Positions 1 through 10,117 of a DNA stretch of 64,000 nucleotides are shown here, piece by piece. The position numbers were made by a program, and so were the translations under genes. Below the pieces are notes generated by a model. It did not search any database and had not been told where the DNA came from. It saw only the letters and a program-made list of their open reading frames with translations. Positions within the stretch are counted from its first letter, which is position 1. Each line of letters opens with the position of its first letter. Origin of the DNA: Paenibacillus azoreducens (GTDB taxonomy: Bacteria; Bacillota; Bacilli; Paenibacillales; Paenibacillaceae); contig NZ_AP025343.1 of the NCBI RefSeq assembly GCF_021654775.1, forward strand, positions 7,230,001-7,294,000. The letters are read 5' to 3'.

Positions 1-439
1 TGTAATCATATTTATTCATTGATCTAGGTGCGAATGTCAATGGATTGTAATCCTTGATTTGGCCAATTGTCGCTTCTAGCTGATTCCGGAGCTCGTAGAT
101 TGGCAATTCGGCGGCCAGAGCCGATTGATATGCGCTTTTGACAAACGAAATCAATTTATCATACTCTTCATGAAAAGTAGAATATTTGTTTGCTCCCGCT
201 TCATCAGACAATGATTGTTCGCTTAACGAGCTTTTATCGACAGCCGGTTTGGCGGTTCTTTTAGATTCGACTTCCCCCGTATCCACCTCGACATATTGCA
301 CCATAAAGGCACGCAAAATATCCAGTTCCCGCGGAAGCAAAACTGTACCTTTGCGGAATAACATGCCTCCCAGCGGAGTATACACTTCTTTTGACAGCTT
401 AACACCCGGTTTCAATTCTACAATCGATATACTGGCCAT
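1..439 (-). CDS. HD-GYP domain protein, N-terminal part (cut by window edge)
   Basis: A 146-codon open frame on the minus strand starts at an ATG at 437-439, after a GAGGGAAT ribosome-binding site, and runs off the left end without a stop. The first ~50 residues (opening MASISIVELKPGVKLSKEVY, then a GGMLFRKGTVLL stretch) match the N-terminal segment seen before the HD-GYP phosphodiesterase domain in Paenibacillus and related proteins. The HD and GYP catalytic residues would lie outside the window. Such proteins usually hydrolyse cyclic di-GMP; that role is inferred from family and position downstream of gyrA, because no catalytic motif is visible here. Confidence 0.7.
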   Translation of the reverse strand, partial: MASISIVELKPGVKLSKEVYTPLGGMLFRKGTVLLPRELDILRAFMVQYVEVDTGEVESKRTAKPAVDKSSLSEQSLSDEAGANKYSTFHEEYDKLISFVKSAYQSALAAELPIYELRNQLEATIGQIKDYNPLTFAPRSMNKYDY

Positions 440-635
440 AACAATGATTCCCTCGCTTAGTTCCACTTATGAATAATGGCAATTTACTCCATTATATTAC
501 TTATAGTAGACCTTATCCACATTAGTACGGAAGAAAAATTTCGATCGATGTACTCTCTATATAAACGGAACGCTTTTAACAGTAGTTTCACTTACTAAAT
601 CGGGGTGGGCCTAGGATCATACTTCTTTATCTATA

Positions 636-700
636 AAATAACCCCACAAAGTGGAGCCTATGCTTCGATGCTTATTCCAAATACTTTGCGGGGACCCCCA
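636..700 (-). repeat. 52-bp interspersed repeat, copy 1
   Basis: The core 642-693 is bounded by 11-bp inverted ends (CCCCACAAAGT and ACTTTGCGGGG, one mismatch). On the minus strand it shares the internal block GGAATAAGC.TCGAAG and the flank GTGGGGTTATTTT with copies at 35301-35365 and 63811-63935. The core of copy 2 has exactly the same 52-bp length. Confidence 0.75.
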
Positions 701-724
701 AAAAAACTTATAAATTCTATACTG

Positions 725-772
725 CTAAAAAAAGAGCACAGCTCTTGAATATTCAAAAGCTATGCCCTTTAG
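725..772 (-). terminator. Rho-independent terminator of gyrA
   Basis: Read on the minus strand, GGGCATAGCT and AGCTGTGCTC form an imperfect stem around an A/T-rich loop, followed by seven T residues. It begins about ten bases after the gyrA stop codon. Confidence 0.75.
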
Positions 773-782
773 GATCTATTTC

Positions 783-3332
783 TTATTCGTCTTCGGAATT
801 TCCGTCATTGCCGCCTTCATCTACATGCTCTGCAGGCTCATTTTCATCTGTTGAAGGTGTTAAGCCATTCTCTTCAATCTCGGCTCCTTCTTCCCCTTCA
901 TCAGGCTCTTCGCTCTTATCCGCGCGGCAGACGGTAGCAACAGAATCATCGTCGCGGATATTGATCAGTTTTACGCCTTGCGTATAACGGCCCATAATGG
1001 ATATTCCCTCAATGCTTGTACGGATCAAGGTACCGCTGGATGTAATAATCATAAGGTCTTCATCCGGTCTTACTACCTTCAAACCGACGACAGGACCATT
1101 TTTCTCGGTCACATTCAGCGTTTTAATGCCTTTACCACCGCGGGTTTGGGAACGATAATCGCTAAGAGGCGTCCGTTTACCGTAACCCTTGGCCGTAACG
1201 ATCAAAGCATCCAAATCTTTGTCAACGACATCCATTCCGATGACCTGATCGCCATCATCAAGCGTAATTCCTTTGACACCGGTCGCGCTTCGGCCCATAG
1301 AACGCACATCATTTTCGGAGAAGCGGATCGACATACCTTGAGCCGTACCCATAATTAGCTCTTGCTGCCCGTCTGTCAGCTTCACTTCAATTAGCGCATC
1401 ATCTTCACGGAGATTAATAGCAATCAAACCGCCCTTGCGGATGTTAACGTAATCCTCAAGCGGCGTCTTTTTGACGATCCCGCTCCGTGTAACAAAGAAC
1501 AGATATTTATCCGCTTCGAATTCCTCTACAGGGATAACGGCGTTGATCGTCTCCCCTTGTTCGATTTGAATCAGGTTGATGATCGCCGTTCCGCGGGCAG
1601 TCCGGCTGAGTTCAGGGATCTCATATGCCTTGAGCCGATATACCTTACCTCGATCGGTAAAGAACATCAGATAGTGGTGAGAGTTGGTTACAAACAGATG
1701 CTCAACAAAGTCCTCATCCTTGGTATCCATCCCTACAACCCCGCGTCCACCGCGTTTTTGGCTGCGATAGGTGTTAGCCGGCAGGCGTTTGACATAACCT
1801 GTATGCGTAATGGTGACAACTACTTCCTCACGCGGAATCAGGTCTTCGTCCAAAATGCTTTCTTCACCGATCGTAATTTCAGTACGGCGTTCGTCGGCAT
1901 AACGTTCCTTGATTTCGAGCAGCTCGTTGCTGATGATTTCCAACACCAGATGCTCATTAGCCAAAATTTCCCTATATTCCAGAATTTTAGCCATTACTTC
2001 CTCATATTCACTTTCGATCTTCTCGCGTTCGAGTCCGGTCAGGCGCTGCAAACGCATTTCGAGAATCGCTTGGGTCTGCTCATTGCTGAGTCCGAAGCGC
2101 TCGATCAAACGCTCGCGAGCAATATCAGTCGTCCGGGAAGAACGGATAATCGAAATAACTTCATCCAGATGATCCAGAGCTACGCGCAAGCCTTCGAGAA
2201 TATGGGCGCGGGCTTCAGCTTTTTTCAGATCATATTCCGTACGCCGGCGGATGACTTCAATCTGATGCTCCAGGTAGTAGCCCAATACATCCCGCAAGCT
2301 CAGAACTTTTGGTTCATTTTTCACAATCGCCAGCATGTTGATTCCAAAAGTGGACTGCATGGCCGTATGTTTGTACAAATTGTTCAGCATGACGCTTGGA
2401 TTGACATCGCGGCGCAGTTCAACCACAATGCGCATACCGGTACGGTCCGATTCATCACGCAGGTCGGTAATGCCGTCAATTCTTTTCTCACGCACCAGTT
2501 CAGCGATTTTTTCAACCAAACGCGCTTTGTTGACCTGGTACGGAAGCTCAGTTACAACGATGCGTGCCTTGCCGTTATTATCCTCAATTTCAGCTTTGGC
2601 CCGCATCGTCACGGACCCACGTCCGGTCTCGTATGCCTGGCGGATGCCTTGGCGTCCGAGTATATAACCACTTGTCGGAAAGTCCGGGCCCTTAATATAT
2701 TCCATCAAATCCAGCGAGGTCAGATCCGGATCTTTGATCAGGGCAAGTACTCCGTCAATGACTTCTCCCAGATTATGAGGTGGAATATTGGTTGCCATCC
2801 CGACAGCAATACCGGATACACCGTTGACCAAAAGGTTAGGGTACCGTGCAGGAAGCACAACCGGCTCCAGTTCTTCGCCGTCATAGTTTTCCGTAAAATC
2901 AATGGTTTCTTTGTTGATATCGCGCAGCATTTCCTGGGCAATCTTCGAGAGACGCGCTTCGGTATAACGCATAGCTGCCGGTGCATCGCCGTCAATGGAG
3001 CCGAAGTTACCGTGGCCTTCAACAAGCATGTAACGCATCGAAAAATCCTGGGCCATACGAACCATCGTTTCATAAGCAGGCGCATCACCGTGTGGATGGT
3101 ACTTACCGATGACTTCACCAACGATTCTCGCCGATTTTTTAAACGGCTTATCCGGTGACAAGCCAAGCTCAGACATCGCATAGAGCACACGCCGGTGAAC
3201 CGGCTTGAGTCCATCCCGCACATCCGGCAAAGCCCGGCTTACAATGATGCTCATCGCATAATCCATAAAGGATTCGCGCATTTCCACACCAATGTCCCGC
3301 GCCTTAATCTGGGGATTTTTTTCTTCCGCCAT
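783..3332 (-). CDS. gyrA: DNA gyrase subunit A
   Basis: The 849-residue protein is the breakage-reunion subunit of gyrase, which introduces negative supercoils as an A2B2 tetramer with GyrB. The N-terminal winged-helix region carries the catalytic tyrosine (about Y123, in [10 protein letters not shown]). The C-terminal beta-pinwheel contains the GyrA box QKRGGRG needed for DNA wrapping, and the protein ends in a long acidic tail (about residues 805-849). The start ATG follows a strong GGAGG. The quinolone-resistance segment reads [10 protein letters not shown], so the usual Ser at position 84 is Ala. The length is normal for Bacillales. It is monocistronic, with its own promoter at 3510-3538 and a terminator. 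Confidence 0.98.
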   Translation of the reverse strand: MAEEKNPQIKARDIGVEMRESFMDYAMSIIVSRALPDVRDGLKPVHRRVLYAMSELGLSPDKPFKKSARIVGEVIGKYHPHGDAPAYETMVRMAQDFSMRYMLVEGHGNFGSIDGDAPAAMRYTEARLSKIAQEMLRDINKETIDFTENYDGEELEPVVLPARYPNLLVNGVSGIAVGMATNIPPHNLGEVIDGVLALIKDPDLTSLDLMEYIKGPDFPTSGYILGRQGIRQAYETGRGSVTMRAKAEIEDNNGKARIVVTELPYQVNKARLVEKIAELVREKRIDGITDLRDESDRTGMRIVVELRRDVNPSVMLNNLYKHTAMQSTFGINMLAIVKNEPKVLSLRDVLGYYLEHQIEVIRRRTEYDLKKAEARAHILEGLRVALDHLDEVISIIRSSRTTDIARERLIERFGLSNEQTQAILEMRLQRLTGLEREKIESEYEEVMAKILEYREILANEHLVLEIISNELLEIKERYADERRTEITIGEESILDEDLIPREEVVVTITHTGYVKRLPANTYRSQKRGGRGVVGMDTKDEDFVEHLFVTNSHHYLMFFTDRGKVYRLKAYEIPELSRTARGTAIINLIQIEQGETINAVIPVEEFEADKYLFFVTRSGIVKKTPLEDYVNIRKGGLIAINLREDDALIEVKLTDGQQELIMGTAQGMSIRFSENDVRSMGRSATGVKGITLDDGDQVIGMDVVDKDLDALIVTAKGYGKRTPLSDYRSQTRGGKGIKTLNVTEKNGPVVGLKVVRPDEDLMIITSSGTLIRTSIEGISIMGRYTQGVKLINIRDDDSVATVCRADKSEEPDEGEEGAEIEENGLTPSTDENEPAEHVDEGGNDGNSEDE

Positions 3333-3509
3333 GGTGGACCTCCTCCATTTCCCTCACAAACAACATACTCAATCTATCTAAAAGGGGACTAAAGATAAAT
3401 GAATCTTAGTCCCATACGGGCATAAAACGGCAAGCCGCAATTCACCGACTTCGCGGAAGAAAAGCAGCACCGTCCATGAGCTAAAAATATGATAAAACCG
3501 CTAATCTTT

Positions 3510-3538
3510 ATTATATTACTTTCACAAAAATAGCACAA
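3510..3538 (-). promoter_or_regulatory. Predicted SigA promoter of gyrA
   Basis: On the minus strand there is a -35 TTGTGC (3538-3533), a 17-bp spacer and a perfect -10 TATAAT (3515-3510), about 180 bp before the gyrA start. Confidence 0.6.
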
Positions 3539-3680
3539 TTAAACGTTTAGCCTTTTTCTTTCGGTCAATCATCGCCCAAACTTGCCCTTGAATTGGGGAT
3601 TCGCCCTCCCCTCTTTGCTCAGTGAACATATACTGATAGGCAAAAGGAGGTTCTTCACAAGCCCCATATTCAAATATCAC
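3522..3680 (-). CDS. Possible small hypothetical ORF (52 aa)
   Basis: A GTG-initiated frame of 53 codons including stop runs on the minus strand. It encodes a hydrophilic middle (EEPPFAYQYMFTEQRGEGES) and a basic region (IDRKKKAKR). I do not recognise it. Upstream there is a TATAAT-like sequence but only a weak GAAGA ribosome-binding site, and its 3' end overlaps the predicted gyrA promoter. Amino-acid composition looks coding-like, but a chance frame is quite possible. Confidence 0.2.
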   Translation of the reverse strand: MIFEYGACEEPPFAYQYMFTEQRGEGESPIQGQVWAMIDRKKKAKRLIVLFL

Positions 3681-3810
3681 ATATCTTCACATTATACCAT
3701 TCATTCAGCTCCTTGTCCTATGTTTTGTGCATTACCCAACCTATGACCAACCTTTCAGGCTGCCCAGCAGCCCCTTCGGTATACTCCTTTTAAAGAAAGG
3801 ATGTGATAAC

Positions 3811-4623
3811 TTGTCCATACAGCGTGTTTCAAGCAAATGGGCTAAAACCAAGGTCCTTTTACGCAACAAACAGATCATGCACTTTATCCCCACGACTTTA
3901 AAATATTCACTGGAAACGCTGAGCGATATGCTGAGGGACAACATGCTTGTATATATTAAACCCGATACCGGTACTTACGGTAACGGCGTTATGTGTGTTG
4001 AACGTCTGAATGTATTGATATCCGAGGTCAATGAACCCGTTGAACATTACAGATTGCAGTACGGAACCCTCAGCGAATCCTTTGATTCCCTAAACCATCT
4101 GCACCTCGCCATCATGCACCGTATTGAAGATAAACCCTATCTCATACAAAAGGGCATTTTCAAGCTAAATTATGACAACCGCCCGTTTGATTTAAGGATT
4201 TTAACGCAAAGAACCCCCAGTGGAACCTGGGAGTCGACTGGAGTTGTCGCCAGGGTGGCTGGCCGCAATAAAATCATTACCAACTACCATAGCGGCGGTA
4301 CGGTCAAAATGCTGAATGAGGTGCTCAGCGAACATGCCTCCCAGCGAAAAATCAGTGCGCTCGAAAAACAGCTTTATACGCTTGGCGAGGATACGGCCAG
4401 ACAACTGCAAAAAACCTATCCCCGATTGAAGGAAATTGGACTGGATGTCGCGATCGATCAGGATTTGTACCCATGGATATTGGAAGTGAACACTCTCCCT
4501 GCTCTTTTTCCTTTCAAAAAGTTTATTAAAAATAAAGACGTATACCAGCGGATCGAACGTTATGCCATCGCCTATGGGCGGCTCTCCGCTTCTACCAAAG
4601 GCAAAAGGAAATCCAAAGCTTAA
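3811..4623 (+). CDS. YheC/YheD family ATP-grasp protein (spore-coat-associated type)
   Basis: This 270-residue ATP-grasp protein resembles the C-terminal part of YheC/YheD, proteins known from the Bacillus endospore coat. Visible ATP-grasp features are YIKPDTGTYGNGV (nucleotide-binding strand and loop), the central basic strand RPFDLRILTQR, and the metal/ATP site IDQDLYPWILEVNTLPAL. The frame stays open upstream to 3727, but a TTG at 3811 preceded by GAAAGGATG is the better start. It stands alone on the plus strand between two minus-strand gyrase genes, and its stop is followed at once by a tandem repeat. The substrate is unknown. Confidence 0.8.
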   Translation: MSIQRVSSKWAKTKVLLRNKQIMHFIPTTLKYSLETLSDMLRDNMLVYIKPDTGTYGNGVMCVERLNVLISEVNEPVEHYRLQYGTLSESFDSLNHLHLAIMHRIEDKPYLIQKGIFKLNYDNRPFDLRILTQRTPSGTWESTGVVARVAGRNKIITNYHSGGTVKMLNEVLSEHASQRKISALEKQLYTLGEDTARQLQKTYPRLKEIGLDVAIDQDLYPWILEVNTLPALFPFKKFIKNKDVYQRIERYAIAYGRLSASTKGKRKSKA

Positions 4624-4635
4624 ATTCTATAATCG

Positions 4636-4857
4636 TAAGAAAAACGTCTATCGACGTACTCTCATAGAAGACAGACCGCGTTTAGCGGTAATTTTTCTTG
4701 CGATATAAGGATGTGAGATCTCCGAAGTTTATACTTTCTTATATCTTAAGAAAAACGTCTATCGACGTACTCTCATAGAAGACAGACCGCGTTTAGCGGT
4801 AATTTTTCTTGCGATATAAGGATGCGAGATCTCCGAAGTTTATACTTTCTTATATCT
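4636..4857 (+). repeat. Tandem duplication of a 111-bp structured repeat
   Basis: Two head-to-tail copies (4636-4746 and 4747-4857) differ at one base (gatgtgag versus gatgcgag). Each unit can fold: AAGAAAAA pairs with TTTTTCTT around two small hairpins (CGTC-tatc-GACG and ACCGC-gttta-GCGGT), and GATATAAG pairs with CTTATATC. Degenerate relatives occur near 530-600, 6960-7065 and 47362-47425. Confidence 0.85.
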
Positions 4858-4893
4858 TAAAAAAAGAAGGTGCCTGCTATTGGACACCTTCCC
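4858..4893 (-). terminator. Rho-independent terminator of gyrB
   Basis: On the minus strand GAAGGTGTCC and GGCACCTTC form a stem-loop followed by seven T residues, directly after the gyrB stop codon. It abuts the tandem repeat. Confidence 0.85.
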
Positions 4894-4900
4894 GCTTTGT

Positions 4901-6823
<1,923 letters not shown>

Positions 6824-6954
6824 CTACTTCTATAAATTCTATATCCCTGTTACGAATCACTGCGGTTTATTTTGCAAAACTGAACATTCTTTCTTGCTAT
6901 CTTCAAAAGAAAAGTCCGCAAAGGTGCGGCCTTCATTACGCCATACGAACGTCG

Positions 6955-7070
6955 GTTTACTTTATCTTACGATACCAGAAAGTAAACTCAAGGGAAATGA
7001 CTCCTGATACAGCAGAAAGAACTTCCGTCAGCATCCGGAGCCTCTCTACCAGCCGTCGATAGACGTTTAT
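6955..7070 (-). repeat. Degenerate copy of the 111-bp repeat
   Basis: The minus strand of the remB-gyrB spacer contains AAACGTCTATCGACG, identical over 15 bases to the tandem repeat unit. Further on it has AGTTTACTTTCTGGTATCGTAAG-like sequence resembling the 3' end of that unit. Only these blocks are conserved. Confidence 0.45.
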
Positions 7071-7075
7071 ATATA

Positions 7076-7327
7076 TCAAGCGTTGGCTACGAATACCTTC
7101 GCCCGTTTTTTGAGTGTGGATGAGGAAATCGGGGAATAATACACCGTACTTTTCGTAACGACGATCGACTTCGGTTCTTCTTCGCCGATATATTCCACGT
7201 TTTTTTGTTGGCAAGCGTGGCTGACAAATTGCTTGGATATCTTCGATGATTTTTCAATCGATACGTCAAAAATAGCGACCAATTCCGAGGAGCGGATAAT
7301 TCTTTCACCGCCCAGATGAATATACAT
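7076..7327 (-). CDS. remB: Extracellular matrix regulator RemB (DUF370 family)
   Basis: This small 83-residue protein starts MYIHLGGERIIRSSELVAIFD, characteristic of RemB/YaaB. In Bacillus subtilis RemA and RemB are needed for expression of biofilm-matrix genes, and RemA is a DNA-binding ring; the function of RemB is less well defined. The start ATG follows AAGGAG, which overlaps the end of recF twelve bases upstream, so the two are co-transcribed. The position between recF and gyrB is conserved in Bacillales. Confidence 0.9.
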   Translation of the reverse strand: MYIHLGGERIIRSSELVAIFDVSIEKSSKISKQFVSHACQQKNVEYIGEEEPKSIVVTKSTVYYSPISSSTLKKRAKVFVANA

Positions 7328-7339
7328 AGTCCCAACTCC

Positions 7340-8452
7340 TTAAGAGCCAACCTGCCCGCCCTGGACGTGGTAAATGCTGGCCTTTTTCAGTTTATCCGCA
7401 TTCAGGCTCTCGATTCCCGTCGCCGTAATAAAGGTTTGTACCTTGCTCTGAAAGGTCTCAATCAGTTGTGTCTGGCGGTAAGGATCCAGTTCGGACAATA
7501 CATCATCCAGAAGCAGGATGGGATACTCCCCAATCTCTTCCCGAATGAGTTCAATTTCCGCCAGTTTCAGTGACAACGCCGTCGTGCGCTGCTGCCCCTG
7601 AGATCCATAGGTATGCACTTCCTTGCCGTTGATGTAAAAGGCAAAATCATCACGATGAGGCCCGGCAAGAGTCATACCGCGCCGAAGCTCCTGATCTTTC
7701 AGTTGTGATAATTTTAACATAAATTGTTCAAAAAGATAAGCTTCATCTTCCTCCGCCTCTTCACCAAACGATGGGAGATAGACAAGTTTCAGGTCTTCGC
7801 TGCCGTTTGTAATGCCGTGGTGGATCGTTTCGGCCCAGCTTTGCAGTTTTATTATGAATTGTTTCCTCTTTTTAATAATTTTAACACCATGCTCCGCCAA
7901 CTGCTGATCCCATATTTCCAATAGCCCCTGCGCAGGTTTATCCTTGCCCCATAACTGCTTCAGCAAATTATTGCGCTGATTCAGCACCTTTTGGTATTGC
8001 TGCAGATGATACAAGTATCCAGGCTGAACCTGGCCGATTTCCATGTCAAGAAAACGCCGGCGCACGCCAGGCGTTCCCTTCACAATTTCCAAATCCTCTG
8101 GCGCGAACATAACGACATTAAGCGATCCGATAAAATCGCTCAGCTTCCGCTGTTCGAGGCCGTTGATTTTAGCCCTTTTTCCTTGAGGCGATAAATTCAG
8201 GTCGAGCGTCAGCGGTCCGTATTTCTTCTCCACGACAGCCGACAAATGCGCGCTTTTATCCTGAAAGGAGATCAGTTCGCGGTCCCTGGAGGTCCGATGA
8301 CTTTTGGTCAATGCGAGGACAAAAATTGCCTCCAGCAGATTGGTTTTTCCCTGGGCGTTTTGCCCGATCAGCAGATTGACATCGCCGAAAGAATCGAGCT
8401 GCAGCTCTTCATAGTTGCGATAATGCCGCAGGCTGATGCTTTTAACAAACAC
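7340..8452 (-). CDS. recF: DNA replication and repair protein RecF
   Basis: This 370-residue SMC-like ATPase, with RecO and RecR, loads RecA at single-strand gaps. Walker A is GQNAQGKTNLL at about residues 30-40. The ABC-type signature is YGSQGQQRTTALSLKLAE, and Walker B is PILLLDDVLSELD. Translation starts at a GTG with AGGAGG nine bases upstream. Length is normal. It lies in the leftward dnaA-dnaN-yaaA-recF-remB run. Confidence 0.97.
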   Translation of the reverse strand: MFVKSISLRHYRNYEELQLDSFGDVNLLIGQNAQGKTNLLEAIFVLALTKSHRTSRDRELISFQDKSAHLSAVVEKKYGPLTLDLNLSPQGKRAKINGLEQRKLSDFIGSLNVVMFAPEDLEIVKGTPGVRRRFLDMEIGQVQPGYLYHLQQYQKVLNQRNNLLKQLWGKDKPAQGLLEIWDQQLAEHGVKIIKKRKQFIIKLQSWAETIHHGITNGSEDLKLVYLPSFGEEAEEDEAYLFEQFMLKLSQLKDQELRRGMTLAGPHRDDFAFYINGKEVHTYGSQGQQRTTALSLKLAEIELIREEIGEYPILLLDDVLSELDPYRQTQLIETFQSKVQTFITATGIESLNADKLKKASIYHVQGGQVGS

Positions 8453-8516
8453 CTTTGCTTCCTCCTCATCTCCCGCCTGTCGTCAATGTAAGCCGCAGTT
8501 TAGCGAGGAGCGAATT

Positions 8517-8735
8517 TCAGGACTGCTTGATGACGGTAAATTCGCCGCAGTCCTCCACATTGATCCGGTCTCCGGGATAAAGCTTACGCCCCCGGCGTTC
8601 TTCGGGCTCTCCGTTCACAAGCACCTGGCCTTCCGCCAGCAGCGCCTTTGCCATTCCGCCTGTGGATACGCAGTCAGCCAATTTTAAAAACTGGTCAAGT
8701 TTAATATATTCACTGTGGATAACTATTTCTTTCAT
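8517..8735 (-). CDS. yaaA: S4 domain RNA-binding protein YaaA
   Basis: This 72-residue protein consists of a single S4 RNA-binding fold: KLDQFLKLADCVSTGGMAKALL, then GQVLVNGEPEERRGRKLYPGD. The family (YaaA/RlbA) is found between dnaN and recF in Bacillales. A role in ribosome assembly has been suggested from homologues; the exact function is not established. Two DnaA boxes lie at its 5' end. Confidence 0.93.
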   Translation of the reverse strand: MKEIVIHSEYIKLDQFLKLADCVSTGGMAKALLAEGQVLVNGEPEERRGRKLYPGDRINVEDCGEFTVIKQS

Positions 8736-8759
8736 CGTTTACTCCCTTCCTGTGTATAA
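8714..8759 (-). promoter_or_regulatory. Pair of DnaA boxes at the yaaA-dnaN junction
   Basis: There are two perfect 9-mers on the minus strand: TTATCCACA (8722-8714, inside the yaaA start region) and TTATACACA (8759-8751, between dnaN and yaaA). A near match (GTATCCACA) lies at about 8661-8669. Confidence 0.5.
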
Positions 8760-8772
8760 GTTCGGGAAGCTT

Positions 8773-9915
8773 CTAGTTGGTCGTCCGGTATGGAAGAATG
8801 ACGTACGAACTTTGGCTGTCATCCATCGGCTTGAGGATAATTGGGCTCATCATGCCGGTAAAGGCGATCATCAGCTGTTCGCTTTCCACGATTTTCAGCA
8901 CATCCAGCATATATTTGGAGTTAAAGGAAATACGCAGAGGTTCCCCTTTAAAATCAATGACGTCGAGTTCTTCACGCACTTTACCCAGTTCGGATGAGCT
9001 GGAGGAGATTTCAATCCCGCCGTTTTCCATCGTCTGCAAACGCACGATATTCGTTCTTTCCTCACGGGACAGCAAATAAGCGCGGTCGATCGATTCGCTG
9101 AATTTTTTTGTGTCCAAAATTAGTTCTGTTTTGTAGGTTGTCGGAATAATTCTAGAAGTATCCGGATATACCCCATCCAGAATACGGGAATAGAACAATA
9201 CACGATCCAGTTTGAACAACACCTGGTTGTCCGCTACGACAATATCCACAAGCGCATTTTGGTCGGGAACGATTTTGCTCAGCTCGTTTAGCGTTTTACC
9301 TGCAATAACGACATTGCTGAACTTGACATCATCCGTGCCATCCAGCTTCGCGGAACGTGTCGCAAGACGGTGGCGGTCCGTTGCTGTAAATTTCAATTGA
9401 TTATTTTCCAAATTCCACAACACGCCCGTCAAAATAGGGGTCGTTTCATGCGTAGAAATGGCAAATACCGTCTGGCGGATCATATTTTTCAGCAGTACTC
9501 CAGGAAGGGAAATGGTTTGGTTGCCTTCAATGGCCGGCAGTACAGGGAATTCTTCGGGATCAAGGCCCACCATTTGGATTTCCGTCGCTCCGGATGAGAT
9601 GAAGGTCTGAAACTGGTCTTTAACCTCCATTTGAACTTCTTGGGAAGGGAGCTTTTTGATAATTTCCACGAAAAACTTGGCTGGCAGTACGACGCTGCCG
9701 GTTTGCTCCACCTGCACGATCGTACGGTCTCCGTCTTCAATTGGAATAAACGATTGGATGGAGATGTCAGTGTCACTGGCCGTTAATGTAACGCCTTGGT
9801 GCGTAACATCAAGTTTGATACCTCCCAAGATCGGGATGGTAGTACGGCTGGAAATCGCTTTGGATACATGCTGAATGGATTCGTTAAGAACATTTTTAAG
9901 AATGTTGATTTTCAT
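8773..9915 (-). CDS. dnaN: DNA polymerase III beta subunit (sliding clamp)
   Basis: This 380-residue protein opens MKINILKNVLNESIQHVSKA and ends in PILPYRTTN-like sequence (YVILPYRTTN), the usual end of Firmicute clamps. As a dimer it encircles DNA and tethers polymerase III. The start ATG follows TAGGAG. It lies downstream of dnaA, separated by about 200 bp that contain the unwinding element of oriC. Confidence 0.97.
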   Translation of the reverse strand: MKINILKNVLNESIQHVSKAISSRTTIPILGGIKLDVTHQGVTLTASDTDISIQSFIPIEDGDRTIVQVEQTGSVVLPAKFFVEIIKKLPSQEVQMEVKDQFQTFISSGATEIQMVGLDPEEFPVLPAIEGNQTISLPGVLLKNMIRQTVFAISTHETTPILTGVLWNLENNQLKFTATDRHRLATRSAKLDGTDDVKFSNVVIAGKTLNELSKIVPDQNALVDIVVADNQVLFKLDRVLFYSRILDGVYPDTSRIIPTTYKTELILDTKKFSESIDRAYLLSREERTNIVRLQTMENGGIEISSSSSELGKVREELDVIDFKGEPLRISFNSKYMLDVLKIVESEQLMIAFTGMMSPIILKPMDDSQSSYVILPYRTTN

Positions 9916-9980
9916 CTTTTCACTCCTAGCAGGAAATTCGGGCAGGCAAGCGAGTATGCCTTAGACTCGCAGGTATGCCT

Positions 9981-10093
9981 CTTTATATGAATATATTTTT
10001 TAAAATTCTTTAATAGCAGTAGCAGTAGGGGCCCTGAATATGTGGATAAGCCCTGGAAGCCTCAACAAATTAAGCCTATCCACATGTGTATAG
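9981..10093. other. oriC basal unwinding element with DnaA-trios (dnaA-dnaN intergenic)
   Basis: An AT-rich stretch (9981-10013) is followed by TAG CAG TAG CAG TAG (10014-10028), a GGGGCCC block, and a perfect DnaA box (TTATCCACA on the minus strand, 10049-10041). Two near-perfect boxes follow: CTATCCACA at 10076-10084 and CTATACACA on the minus strand at 10085-10093. In Bacillus subtilis the same order (DnaA box, GC-rich spacer, 3'-GAT-type trios, AT-rich DNA) in the same gap is the site of strand opening. Confidence 0.75.
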
Positions 10094-10117
10094 ATTGTGC
10101 ATAGGCTTTGAACTTGT

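Larger units (their letters stand above)
440..782. other. Intergenic region between HD-GYP gene and gyrA
   Basis: No gene is seen. It holds the gyrA terminator (725-772), one copy of a 52-bp interspersed repeat (636-700), and at about 530-600 a degenerate relative of the 111-bp repeat that is tandemly duplicated at 4636-4857. Confidence 0.6.
3333..3810. other. Divergent intergenic region gyrA / YheC-D
   Basis: It holds the gyrA promoter (3510-3538) and a roughly 170-nt gyrA leader. A possible 52-codon minus-strand ORF lies at 3522-3680. No clear promoter was found for the plus-strand YheC/D gene. Confidence 0.5.

Noticed and set aside
1557-3158. 533-codon plus-strand frame inside gyrA
   Set aside because: It is the reverse-strand shadow of gyrA; long shadow frames are common opposite biased genes. 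The same holds for the long plus-strand frame opposite gyrB and the 592-codon frame opposite the second binding-protein gene.
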